Origin: an uncultured Clostridia bacterium
GTDB taxonomy: Bacteria > Bacillota > Clostridia > Christensenellales > Pumilibacteraceae
Length of the DNA: 43,254 nucleotides
Direction of reading: 5' to 3'
Assembly (NCBI GenBank): GCA_934247335.1
Contig: CAKQJJ010000001.1
Coordinates: forward strand, 1-43,254
The translations under genes and the position numbers were made by a program. This document shows positions 16,581 through 24,660 of the stretch, piece after piece. Each line of letters starts with the position of its first letter. Position 1 is the first letter of the stretch. Below the pieces are notes generated by a model, which was given only the letters and a program-made list of their open reading frames with translations, was not told the DNA's origin and made no database searches.

Positions 16581-19454
16581 CTATTTTCCGTTCTTCTCTC
16601 TGTGTTCGCGAATGATTTCGTGCGGCCACTTGAACTTGAATTTACGAACCGCAATGTCTGCCAGGAACAACACGATTGCAATGATAATGAACAGATATCT
16701 CGGGTCGAATTTTCTTGCGAACGAAATTACTATTTCTTCAAAGATTTCGACGGGATCGTCGTTATCCGCAACCAGCGCGCCTTTACCTTTCGCGGCGATA
16801 TCGGACATAACTTCTCTCATCGCTGTTTCGTCGGCGTCTTTGGAAATATCGTATTCCGCCGAGTACGCGAACGATTTGAACGCCTCGCTTTCCGTCTGTT
16901 CAACCACTGCTCCGCTCGCGTTCACGCGTTTTGCGACTATTTTGTACACGCCCGCGTTTTTAATTGCGAAAGTGCTGCGGGTATAACCGGTTTCGGCGTC
17001 GAGCGCAACGGTAACGAAGCAATCGGCGTCTGCCGAGTACGAGGAAGTCGAATTGAGCGACACCGTTTTGCCGGTATCTACGTTTACCACTTCCGCGGTA
17101 ATGCGCTCGCCCTCGTTAAGCTCGGAATAGTATACGGAAAGTCGGTTGTATACGTTTTCTTCGGTAATTTTGAGAGAAAGCTTGGTTACGCGTATGTTTT
17201 CGGTGGGCATCAGGTTGTTTACGATGTTCTGGATAAGCTTAACGCCGTTTTTATCGGACATGAATTCGCTTGACCAGCTGCTGTTCTGCAAATCGCACAT
17301 GAAGCTTCCCACCTTGCCTTTTCCGTACGACCACTGCGCGTAAACGGGCACGTCGTAGTCGCCTGCAAGGTACAAATCCGCGTTCTGACGCTTTTTAACG
17401 CCGTAGAAGCCGTTAAGCTTAACCGTCATGCGGGATTTTTCCTCTTCTTCGCCGGTTTCGATGCCGTTGAAGACCGGACTCATAAGCTTTTTGACAATCG
17501 GCTTGAACGGATCTTTTCCCAGTTCCTGCAAAGTAGGCGAAGTGAGGTCGTTACGCATGGTAAGCGTAAGTTTTGCCAGATCGGTTACGGCATAGCAACC
17601 GCCGCCGCCCGTACCGTCCGCGTTTTTGCCGGCGGCAACTATTTTCTGCATGTTGGACATACCGGTTGCGTTCTCCGAATCGGTGAGCACCACCGCCGAC
17701 AGCGTGAGGTTGGATTCCTTGTGAGCGGTTGCAACCTGTTCGCACACCGTCTGAACCTGGTCGTCGCTTATAAAACCGTCGGTAACGATGACGATGTGGC
17801 GTTTATCCACTTCGGTGAGCGCCGAAAGCGAGTTTATCGCACGTTTTATTGCGCCGACGAACGACGTTCCGCCTGCCGCCACCTGCACTTTGTTTATCGC
17901 GTTTAAGATTTCGTCCTTTCTGGTGACCGGGATGGGGTCGAGAAGCGAACGATAGTCGTTGTCGAGCGTCATAACGCCGAAGTAGTTGGCAAGACCGGTA
18001 TTGGTGGTTTCGTCGTATACCGCGTTGTAGCAGGAAAGCGCGCCGCTTCGCGCAGCCGTAAGCTTTCCGCCGCCCATAGATCCCGAACGGTCGATAATAA
18101 GCATAACCCCGATAGGAGGCGTGTAGTTATCGACAGCCAGAACGGGCAACATTTTCTGAAGATCGCTCTCTTCGAGGTCTTCGGCAACGTACGCGTGCTG
18201 ATCGCCCTTTTCGTCGTTACCGCCTACGGTGAACATGCCGCCGCCGAATTCGTAAACGTATTCGTCGAGGATGTCAACCAGCACCGATTTGTCCTTTTGC
18301 GTGGGCAAATTGGGGTTCTGAGCGGTGTCGGTGAGATCGGCGTTGGAAATATTGTTGAGAATTACCTGATCGTAAGCGCGAAGTTCTTCCACCGTGGACG
18401 GCAATTTATCGTTGTATACGTCCAATACGGTGAGATCGAACGCGGAAGTAACGTCGGTGTTGATAAGCTTTTTAAGTTCTTCCGACTGACCTTTCACGCT
18501 TTCGAGAACGAGTATTTTGTTGAAAGCTTCGATATAAACGTGAGTTATATATTCGCTGTTTTTTTCTATCGAATCACCGTTATCGAGCGAGATTTTTACC
18601 TTTATTTCATGCAATCCGTCGGTAGTAAACGTATGGCGCATGACGAAAGACTGCTCGCCGCGGGTAATTTCGGTATCTTCGAGCGCACTCTCGACGTCCA
18701 GTTCGCCGTTATCGAAAAGCTGAACGGTTGCGCCGGTTGCGGGTTCGCTTGCGAAGATATTTACCGTGAACGCGCTTTCTTCGTTTACCTTAACGTTATA
18801 GTCGGGGCGTTCGACCGAAGAAATCTGAACGTCGGCTCCGCTGAACTGCGAGGACACGAATACGGTGTCCACTATTGTTCCCTGAACGGAAAGCGAACGA
18901 GCCACGTCCGCAGCGTTTTTGTCGGTTTGTTTGCCGTCGGATATCAGAACAATACGCGACGATTCGGGATGAGTAAAGCAACTTCTCGCAAACACGAGCG
19001 CGGACGCAATATCGGTTGCCGTAACGTCGGGAAGTTCCGCCGTCAGGTACGCGTCGTAAATGCCGTTTATATCGGTAGTAAGCGGAACGACGTATTTCTG
19101 ATTAAGTCCGAAAGTCACCAGTCCCACTTTAAGGTTGCTGTTTTTGCTGTAATCGAGTACCGCTTCAACCGCTCTGTCGCGATTGTCGGCGGAATTTTCC
19201 TGCGAATCGGACATATCGACGAGAACTATTATTTCGTTGGAAGTATTGGGAACTTCGTACGAGAAGGTCACGTCCGCAAGTACCGAAACGGCAAGGACCA
19301 TTACTATGCAGTGCAACACTATCGAACAGATACGGTTTCTGCTGCGTCTGTGCTTTTTGGAAAGTCTGAAATAGGGGATAAAGACCAGCAAAAACGCGGG
19401 AATGAGCAGGAGCAGCAGCCAGGGATGAGCGAAATTAATTGAGCAATTTGACAT
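16581..19454 (-). CDS. Membrane protein with GATase-like fold and two VWA domains
   Basis: A 957-residue protein. Two N-terminal membrane segments (about residues 11-27 and 40-62) are followed by a VWA domain (about 72-225; MIDAS DMSDS, Thr in TATDIASAL, Asp in LISDGKQTD). A beta-sandwich-like region follows. A glutamine-amidotransferase-like membrane-protein domain begins with FGGGMFTVGG (about 404) and ends with YGKGKVGSFMCDL (about 710). Inserted in it is a second VWA domain (about 445-640; DRSGSMGG, GGTSFVGA, IVTDGF). A C-terminal membrane helix lies near 915-933. I chose the ATG at 19454 because GAGGAGGTG precedes it; an upstream in-frame ATG at 19532 lies inside the previous gene. Both MIDAS sites look intact for metal binding. 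It is the last machinery gene before the lipoproteins and likely acts on the outer face of the membrane. Confidence 0.88.
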   Translation of the reverse strand: MSNCSINFAHPWLLLLLIPAFLLVFIPYFRLSKKHRRSRNRICSIVLHCIVMVLAVSVLADVTFSYEVPNTSNEIIVLVDMSDSQENSADNRDRAVEAVLDYSKNSNLKVGLVTFGLNQKYVVPLTTDINGIYDAYLTAELPDVTATDIASALVFARSCFTHPESSRIVLISDGKQTDKNAADVARSLSVQGTIVDTVFVSSQFSGADVQISSVERPDYNVKVNEESAFTVNIFASEPATGATVQLFDNGELDVESALEDTEITRGEQSFVMRHTFTTDGLHEIKVKISLDNGDSIEKNSEYITHVYIEAFNKILVLESVKGQSEELKKLINTDVTSAFDLTVLDVYNDKLPSTVEELRAYDQVILNNISNADLTDTAQNPNLPTQKDKSVLVDILDEYVYEFGGGMFTVGGNDEKGDQHAYVAEDLEESDLQKMLPVLAVDNYTPPIGVMLIIDRSGSMGGGKLTAARSGALSCYNAVYDETTNTGLANYFGVMTLDNDYRSLLDPIPVTRKDEILNAINKVQVAAGGTSFVGAIKRAINSLSALTEVDKRHIVIVTDGFISDDQVQTVCEQVATAHKESNLTLSAVVLTDSENATGMSNMQKIVAAGKNADGTGGGGCYAVTDLAKLTLTMRNDLTSPTLQELGKDPFKPIVKKLMSPVFNGIETGEEEEKSRMTVKLNGFYGVKKRQNADLYLAGDYDVPVYAQWSYGKGKVGSFMCDLQNSSWSSEFMSDKNGVKLIQNIVNNLMPTENIRVTKLSLKITEENVYNRLSVYYSELNEGERITAEVVNVDTGKTVSLNSTSSYSADADCFVTVALDAETGYTRSTFAIKNAGVYKIVAKRVNASGAVVEQTESEAFKSFAYSAEYDISKDADETAMREVMSDIAAKGKGALVADNDDPVEIFEEIVISFARKFDPRYLFIIIAIVLFLADIAVRKFKFKWPHEIIREHREKNGK

Positions 19455-19467
19455 AAACCGCACCTCC

Positions 19468-21471
19468 TCACATATTGTCGCGCAACTGAAGAATCCACTC
19501 GATAAAGAGCAGTGCAACCAGCGCGGCGGCAAAGTAAATCAGAAGATCTTTAAAGTAATCGTATTTAACCGAACCGGTGAACGGATCGTATACGGTATCT
19601 TCTCTTGCCGCTATATTGCTTTCTGCGGCAGGTATTTTGACGTAAATTTTAGTATCGTCCACTTCTTTTCCCAAAAATCCGGTCTGAGAAATATTGTACG
19701 TTCCGGGAACGGTAAGCTTGACCTTTGCGGGGAATTCGTTGAAAGTGGTGCCTTCATCGTCGTCGGAAGAAATACGCTTTAAGTTAAGCTCGGTGCCCAT
19801 GCTGTTGATGGTAATTTCCGAGTACACTTCAAACGAATTTCCGTTTACCGTAGCAGGCAGGAAATAATCGAATAAATTTTTGAAAAGCAACGGCCATGCG
19901 GTTTTCAGCCCGATGTTGGAATAATGAACGCTGAAGCCCATTACAAAAACCTTACTGTCCACCTCGTTTTTGACCAGCATAACCGATTCGCCGTTACAGG
20001 ACGCTATGGACGTATAACCGTCAAAGTTTCCGAATACGTTGTAACGCGTCACTTCGATATCGGACACAGTAATATTTTTAAGAAGCGGGCTGCGACCGGT
20101 TTCGAGATCGTCTTCGGTGAGCGCGGTGGGAATTTTGTTGAGATCGCGCACTCCTCTGAGCGTAAAGCCCGAACGTTCGGGTGCCGAAAGCGGATCGAGA
20201 AGGAAAACAACGCCGTCGTCGGGCATGGTTTCTGGCATCGTATGCTCGAAAATGTACAAATCGAAGCCCTTTGCCTCTTCCGCTTGTTCGTCCAGTTCGA
20301 TATTATAGATATCCGAGTAGTTTTTACGGAGAGCAAGCAACATATCGGTGACGAATATATTTTTGGATACTTCTCCTTCAATGAAGCTGGAATACATAAC
20401 TTTCAACGTGGGTTTGATACCGCCGTAAACGCTGAAATTGTCGTCTTCGGAATAGTTGTCGATAAGGTCGTCGCCGTTTTCGTCGAGATAAACCAGAATG
20501 GAATCGAACGAGTAGTAGCCGCCTTCGGTTACGACGTACTTGGTTTTGCCGTCCTCCGACTCGCCGTCATCGCCGTAAGCCCGAAATACCACGGTGGTGG
20601 TTTCTTCCGTACATTCGATGTCTTTTGCTTCAAATGTAAGCGTAGTTCCGCCGGTTACGGTGGAATTTTTATTGGCTCCGCTGACCACTACGTTTACGCC
20701 GAGAGTGGCGTCACGGTTGTAGGAAGCGATTTCGACGGTGAGAGTATAGTAACCGCTTTCAAAAGTGGTGTACGCGTTTAAGATTGCGGCGTTCCACTCG
20801 GCGGAAGCTTTGACGTTTTGCACTCGAACGTTGTTAGGCAGATAGTCGTACTCTTTATCGGTGTAGATATAGATAAGCGTTTTCGGATTTTCGGCAACTA
20901 CGTCTTCACACAATTCAAGCGCGCCGTCGATATCGCCGTTACCGTACGAGCAGTACACGGGATTGTATCCGTCAATCTGCATAAGATCGCCGAAAGTGCC
21001 GCTGACATTGAGAGCCTCTGCACTCGAAGCTCTTTTATTGAGAAAAGCGGGGTTGTCGTTTGCCAGTATTACCGAAACCGTTCCGTCTTCTTTGAGAATT
21101 TTGTCGGACAGTTCGGAAGCCTGTCTTACCGCGCGGATAAAACGGGTTTCGTCGTCGGTGGTGGTGCGCATACTTGCCGAAGCGTCCACGATTATTATCA
21201 CTTCGCCCTCTTCTGGTTGCTGACGAAGCACCTGCGAAGGCGTTGCAAGCAGCAATGCGCAGCAAGTGATCGCCAGAATCTGGCAAATAATAAGCAATAA
21301 GTCCCTCAGCCTGCTGGTGGGAATTTTTTTCTTTTTATATTTAAGACTTAGCTTCCAGATATAGGTACTGGAAACGAATTTTTGCTGATAGTTAGGCTTT
21401 ATGATGTAAATGAGAATAAGAACAAGTATTCCCAGTAAACCCAAAAGCCCCAAAGGCGTTAAGATTTTCAT
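19468..21471 (-). CDS. BatA-like membrane protein with VWA domain
   Basis: A 667-residue protein. The first 80 residues form the aerotolerance-regulator (BatA) N-terminal domain: a hydrophobic helix with PLGLLGLLGI, a cytoplasmic basic loop, and a second helix (about 56-77). A VWA domain follows with MIDAS DASAS (about residue 95). The usual Thr of the second MIDAS loop is not evident (YGNGDIDGAL), and the third loop reads IYTDKEYD. A long extracytoplasmic beta-rich region ends with a segment resembling the BatA-type C-terminus (AWPLLFKNLFDYFLP) and a C-terminal membrane helix (about 640-660). The ATG overlaps the stop of the DUF58 gene as ATGA, so translation is coupled. VWA proteins of this family work with MoxR ATPases in envelope maturation or stress functions. 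Confidence 0.87.
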   Translation of the reverse strand: MKILTPLGLLGLLGILVLILIYIIKPNYQQKFVSSTYIWKLSLKYKKKKIPTSRLRDLLLIICQILAITCCALLLATPSQVLRQQPEEGEVIIIVDASASMRTTTDDETRFIRAVRQASELSDKILKEDGTVSVILANDNPAFLNKRASSAEALNVSGTFGDLMQIDGYNPVYCSYGNGDIDGALELCEDVVAENPKTLIYIYTDKEYDYLPNNVRVQNVKASAEWNAAILNAYTTFESGYYTLTVEIASYNRDATLGVNVVVSGANKNSTVTGGTTLTFEAKDIECTEETTTVVFRAYGDDGESEDGKTKYVVTEGGYYSFDSILVYLDENGDDLIDNYSEDDNFSVYGGIKPTLKVMYSSFIEGEVSKNIFVTDMLLALRKNYSDIYNIELDEQAEEAKGFDLYIFEHTMPETMPDDGVVFLLDPLSAPERSGFTLRGVRDLNKIPTALTEDDLETGRSPLLKNITVSDIEVTRYNVFGNFDGYTSIASCNGESVMLVKNEVDSKVFVMGFSVHYSNIGLKTAWPLLFKNLFDYFLPATVNGNSFEVYSEITINSMGTELNLKRISSDDDEGTTFNEFPAKVKLTVPGTYNISQTGFLGKEVDDTKIYVKIPAAESNIAAREDTVYDPFTGSVKYDYFKDLLIYFAAALVALLFIEWILQLRDNM

Positions 21472-22367
21472 GACATAATACCTGCCTTTAACAATTCTCC
21501 GAACAACACTCTTTCAATGGGTTTGTCCGTTTGTACGGAAATAAAGTCTACGCTGCGTTTTTTACAATATTCGGCAATACCGGCGCGAAAATCGGCAAGA
21601 GCCTGCGCGTACGCCGCCTGCATGCTGCGGGTAATGCGGATACGCATATTTTTCGGGTCGCTGGTATCGATCGACTCGGAATCGATAAGATTTACTCTGC
21701 CGTCGTAAGCCGGATCGACTTCTTCGGGCGTGAGAATCTGCACGAGCATGACCTGTCTTTTTTTGTAGCAAAGATAGTCCACCGCTTTTTTCCAGTTTCC
21801 GTCGGTGAGAAAATCGGAAATAATAACCGACAAGCCGTTGCTTGTTCCGGTTTCCGGGCAACTCGTAACGCACGCGTCGATGTCAACGTCGTCGCCGAAC
21901 GTAACGTCCTGCAACTGACCGATCGCACGGAAGAAAGCCTGTTTTCCGATGATATTGCCAAACGGATTTTCCGATTTATTGCCTTTCATTATATTGAAAG
22001 ACAGTTTATCCATATTGTGGACGGCGAGAAAACCGAGCGCGGCGGCGGTAGCCATAGCGTAGGCGCCTTTGCCGTTAGCCGGGTTTCCCATGGAAGCGGA
22101 ACAGTCCAGAAAAATCTGAATCTGCATCTGCCGCTCGTCCGTAAACAGCTTTAGAAAATACTTCTCGAAACGGCTGTAAAGGTTCCAGTCGATTCGTCTG
22201 ATGTCGTCGCCCAGCTGATATTCGCGGAAGTCCGCAAATTCAACCGTCTGACCGTAAGTACTTACAAGATGTTTTCCACCGAAATAACCGGAAAGGCTCG
22301 TTTTTAAGTTTAACGATAAAGTTTCGAGACGACTGAAAAAGCCGTCGTTAAGATAAGAACCTTTCAT
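21468..22367 (-). CDS. DUF58 domain protein (VWA-like), MoxR partner
   Basis: A 299-residue soluble protein. The DUF58 signature FADFREYQLGDDIRRIDW is at residues 44-61, followed by a VWA-like domain with MIDAS DCSAS at 88-92 and VIISDFLTD further on. DUF58 proteins are nearly always encoded beside MoxR AAA+ ATPases and BatA/VWA membrane proteins, as here. The role is thought to be as an adaptor between the ATPase and the membrane VWA proteins, but the biochemistry is poorly defined. The start has a CGGAG SD. It lies 31 bases after moxR and overlaps the BatA-like gene by four bases. Confidence 0.93.
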   Translation of the reverse strand: MKGSYLNDGFFSRLETLSLNLKTSLSGYFGGKHLVSTYGQTVEFADFREYQLGDDIRRIDWNLYSRFEKYFLKLFTDERQMQIQIFLDCSASMGNPANGKGAYAMATAAALGFLAVHNMDKLSFNIMKGNKSENPFGNIIGKQAFFRAIGQLQDVTFGDDVDIDACVTSCPETGTSNGLSVIISDFLTDGNWKKAVDYLCYKKRQVMLVQILTPEEVDPAYDGRVNLIDSESIDTSDPKNMRIRITRSMQAAYAQALADFRAGIAEYCKKRSVDFISVQTDKPIERVLFGELLKAGIMS

Positions 22368-22398
22368 TATTTGAGCTCCGTAAAAGATTTATTAAAGG

Positions 22399-23397
22399 TT
22401 ATTTCGAGGTTTTATAGTTTTTGCTTACCTCTTCTACTATCATTTTGATGATATTGTCTGCGGAAATTCTGTCCGCAACCGCCTCGAAGTTGAGTTTTAT
22501 TCTGTGACGCAGAACGGGGTATGCCAGTTCGTTGATGTCCGAATAAGAAACGTTGAATCTGCCCTTGATGAGCGCGAGGACTTTTGCCGCGGAAATGAGC
22601 GCCTGACCGGCACGGGGGCTGGCGCCCACTCTTATATACTTCTTAGCGGCTTCGGTTGCGCACTCTCCGTCGGGATGAGTTGCGGCGGTCATGGTCATGG
22701 CGTATTTGAGAACGTCGGTTGCAACCGGGATGAGATTTGCGGTTTCGCGCATTTTGAGAATCTGTTCCTTATTGCATACGCATTCGGCAACTTCCGCCAT
22801 GGTTTTCTGAGTCATGTCGACTATCTGCATGAGTTCGTCCAGAGAAGGATCGGGCACGAGCAGTTTGAACATGAAACGGTCCATCTGCGCTTCGGGAAGC
22901 GGATACGTACCGTCTTGCTCGATCGGGTTCTGGGTAGCAAGCACGAAGAACGGTTCTTCAAGCTTTCTGGACACGCCCATAACGGTGACGGTGTGCTCCT
23001 GCATTGCTTCGAGCAGAGCCGACTGAGTTTTTGGCGTAGCACGGTTGATTTCGTCCGCGAGAATAATATTGGAGAAGATCGGACCCTTCTGGAATTGGAA
23101 CGAAGAGTTTCCGTTTTCGTCCTTTACTATAATATTGGTACCGGTAACGTCCGCAGGCATAAGGTCCGGGGTGAACTGTATACGCGAGAACGGCAAGTCG
23201 AATACTCTGCCGAGGGTACGCACCAGACGTGTTTTTCCTACGCCCGGAACGCCTTCGAGCAGCACGTTTCCGCCTGCGATCATTGCTATAACGGTGTTTT
23301 CCACGACTTCCTTTTGTCCGATGACGTCACGGGAAATCTGCTTGAATATCTCGTTACACTGTTTGCTGAATTGTTCGATGTCCTTTTCTGTAATCAT
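22399..23397 (-). CDS. MoxR family AAA+ ATPase
   Basis: A 332-residue AAA+ protein. Walker A GVPGVGKT is at residues 49-56, Walker B IILADEINRA at 111-120, sensor 1 is ATQNPIEQDGTYPLPEAQ, and the C-terminal lid domain contains GASPRAGQALISAAK. These are the standard MoxR (AAA_3 plus AAA lid) landmarks. MoxR ATPases act as chaperones that remodel or help mature partner proteins, usually with VWA-domain proteins, and three such partners are encoded directly downstream. The SD is weak (AAGGT, spaced far), so expression may depend partly on coupling with the upstream gene 56 bases away. Confidence 0.95.
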   Translation of the reverse strand: MITEKDIEQFSKQCNEIFKQISRDVIGQKEVVENTVIAMIAGGNVLLEGVPGVGKTRLVRTLGRVFDLPFSRIQFTPDLMPADVTGTNIIVKDENGNSSFQFQKGPIFSNIILADEINRATPKTQSALLEAMQEHTVTVMGVSRKLEEPFFVLATQNPIEQDGTYPLPEAQMDRFMFKLLVPDPSLDELMQIVDMTQKTMAEVAECVCNKEQILKMRETANLIPVATDVLKYAMTMTAATHPDGECATEAAKKYIRVGASPRAGQALISAAKVLALIKGRFNVSYSDINELAYPVLRHRIKLNFEAVADRISADNIIKMIVEEVSKNYKTSK

Positions 23398-23453
23398 ATT
23401 TATAGTCTACCTTGTAAAAATTTTTCTGTAACGTTTAAGTCCGGTTTCCGTCG

Positions 23454-24485
23454 TCAGTTGGAAATTCCGTCGAAATAGTCGCCTATAATATCGCCGTCGC
23501 CGGGAGTAAGGTTTCCGTTATTGTTAACTTCGTCCTGGGCATTGTTTTTAGCGTCGCCCAAATCGTCCTTGTAGTTGTGTTCGCCGTCTTTATACTGATT
23601 GTTTTCGTCGTACGAACCGTTTCCGTCGGTGGAAGGCTTGTCGCTGGGCTGAGGAGTGTTGTTGGGTTTATCCGATTTATCGCTGGGAAGGGGCAAATCG
23701 TCGGGATAGGGATCGTTGTCCTCGTCGGCATCCGGATCGGCGTCCTTTGCCTCGACGAAGTTTGCGGTAACCTTGATTTTGCCGGAAACCTCGTAATCGA
23801 CGCGGTAAGCATCGGTTACTCCGTCCGACCAGCCTACGAATATATATCCTTTGTCCGCAACCGCCATGACGGCAAGAGCGTTTTCTCCCTCGTAAACGGT
23901 CTGATTGGTTTCGCCGACTACGGAGCCGTTTTTACCGGCGACGTATTCCACTTTGAAACTTTTGGCTTCTTCCACGTGTTCGGGATTGACAAGCTCGACG
24001 CCGCTTTTGATGACGCCCGCGTTGTACAGAGCGTACACCGTGGTGGTGCCTGCCGCGCAAACGCCGGCAATCGCAACGCCCGCAATGAGCGCAACCGAAA
24101 CGGCGATTTTGATGAGATCGGCGCTTACTTTATTCAACGATTCCATGGCGTCCTGACGCTGACGGGTGGCGATATACGAATCGTCGCCTTCGAGTTCGGT
24201 CATGGTGATAAGACGTTCTTCCAGTCCGAGCTCGTCTACGCGACGGGCAATCGAACGGGTAGTGGGTCGATATTTAACCAGGTAAACGGTAACGGCGGTA
24301 GCCGCAAGCACGACTACGAACAGCACGATGCTGAGCCATATGCCCTTAAAGCCGACAAACCAACAAACCGCCGCGGTTACGAACAGAACCGCGAGAGCAG
24401 CAAGCAGTCCTATGAGCGTAGCCTTTAAAATGCCTTCCGCAACCATGCGTTTGTGGTACTTCTGAAACAGTTGTTTTGCGTTCAT
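23454..24485 (-). CDS. Membrane protein with extracytoplasmic divergent InlB B-repeat domain
   Basis: A 343-residue protein of unknown function. Two N-terminal helices (about residues 18-40 and 47-67) flank a short turn. A cytoplasmic helical stretch with RRVDELGLEERLITMTEL resembles large membrane proteins encoded with MoxR/DUF58. A third helix (about 123-150) should place the C-terminus outside. There sits one divergent InlB B-repeat (about 195-265; KNGSVVGETNQTVYEGE, then GYIFVGWSDG), followed by an acidic, Asp/Pro/Asn-rich, probably disordered tail. It is the first gene of the 16-kb operon, with a perfect AGGAGGT SD and its own promoter. The repeat is related to domains in the surface lipoproteins encoded downstream, which suggests a link, perhaps as membrane scaffold. 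Confidence 0.8.
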   Translation of the reverse strand: MNAKQLFQKYHKRMVAEGILKATLIGLLAALAVLFVTAAVCWFVGFKGIWLSIVLFVVVLAATAVTVYLVKYRPTTRSIARRVDELGLEERLITMTELEGDDSYIATRQRQDAMESLNKVSADLIKIAVSVALIAGVAIAGVCAAGTTTVYALYNAGVIKSGVELVNPEHVEEAKSFKVEYVAGKNGSVVGETNQTVYEGENALAVMAVADKGYIFVGWSDGVTDAYRVDYEVSGKIKVTANFVEAKDADPDADEDNDPYPDDLPLPSDKSDKPNNTPQPSDKPSTDGNGSYDENNQYKDGEHNYKDDLGDAKNNAQDEVNNNGNLTPGDGDIIGDYFDGISN

Positions 24486-24505
24486 TTTTGTTACCTCCTG
24501 TCTTC

Positions 24506-24533
24506 ATCCGCCACAGGTATAGTATTGGCGGAT
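24506..24533 (-). other. 5'-terminal mRNA hairpin of the MoxR/VWA operon
   Basis: On the minus strand ATCCGCC (24533-24527) pairs perfectly with GGCGGAT (24512-24506) around a 14-base loop. With the start predicted near 24539, the stem begins only about six bases from the mRNA 5' end and stops nine bases before the SD core. It may stabilise the long transcript or modulate initiation. Confidence 0.5.
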
Positions 24534-24545
24534 TATAATTTTAAT

Positions 24546-24574
24546 ATTATAGCACAAATGCGGAATTTCGTAAA
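24546..24574 (-). promoter_or_regulatory. Extended -10 promoter of the MoxR/VWA/lipoprotein operon
   Basis: TTTACG (24574-24569), a 17-base spacer ending in TGC, and TATAAT (24551-24546). It is the only convincing promoter before the seven-gene run down to 8285. Confidence 0.8.
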
Positions 24575-24600
24575 CTGTTTTTTGTAAACAATTCACGAAA
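24566..24600. repeat. Inverted repeat overlapping the operon promoter, candidate operator
   Basis: Two 15-base arms (24586-24600 and 24566-24580) are complementary at 13 of 15 positions with a five-base centre. The inner arm covers the -35 hexamer at 24569-24574. No T tract follows on the minus strand, so it is not a normal terminator for the upstream giant gene; a repressor site fits better. Confidence 0.5.
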
Positions 24601-24660
24601 TCCCGACATTTTCACCTAAGTTTCGCCTTTCGGCGGTGCTATTTATTCGTTTTTATTATC

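Noticed and set aside
24601..24640. CACC-GCC-GAAA-GGC...GGTG structure with a glycine-riboswitch-like look, and a similar GGTGAAAAT stretch near 35750
   Set aside because: Both lie upstream of the predicted promoters rather than in the leaders, and the conserved aptamer core cannot be completed. The similarity is short and probably chance.
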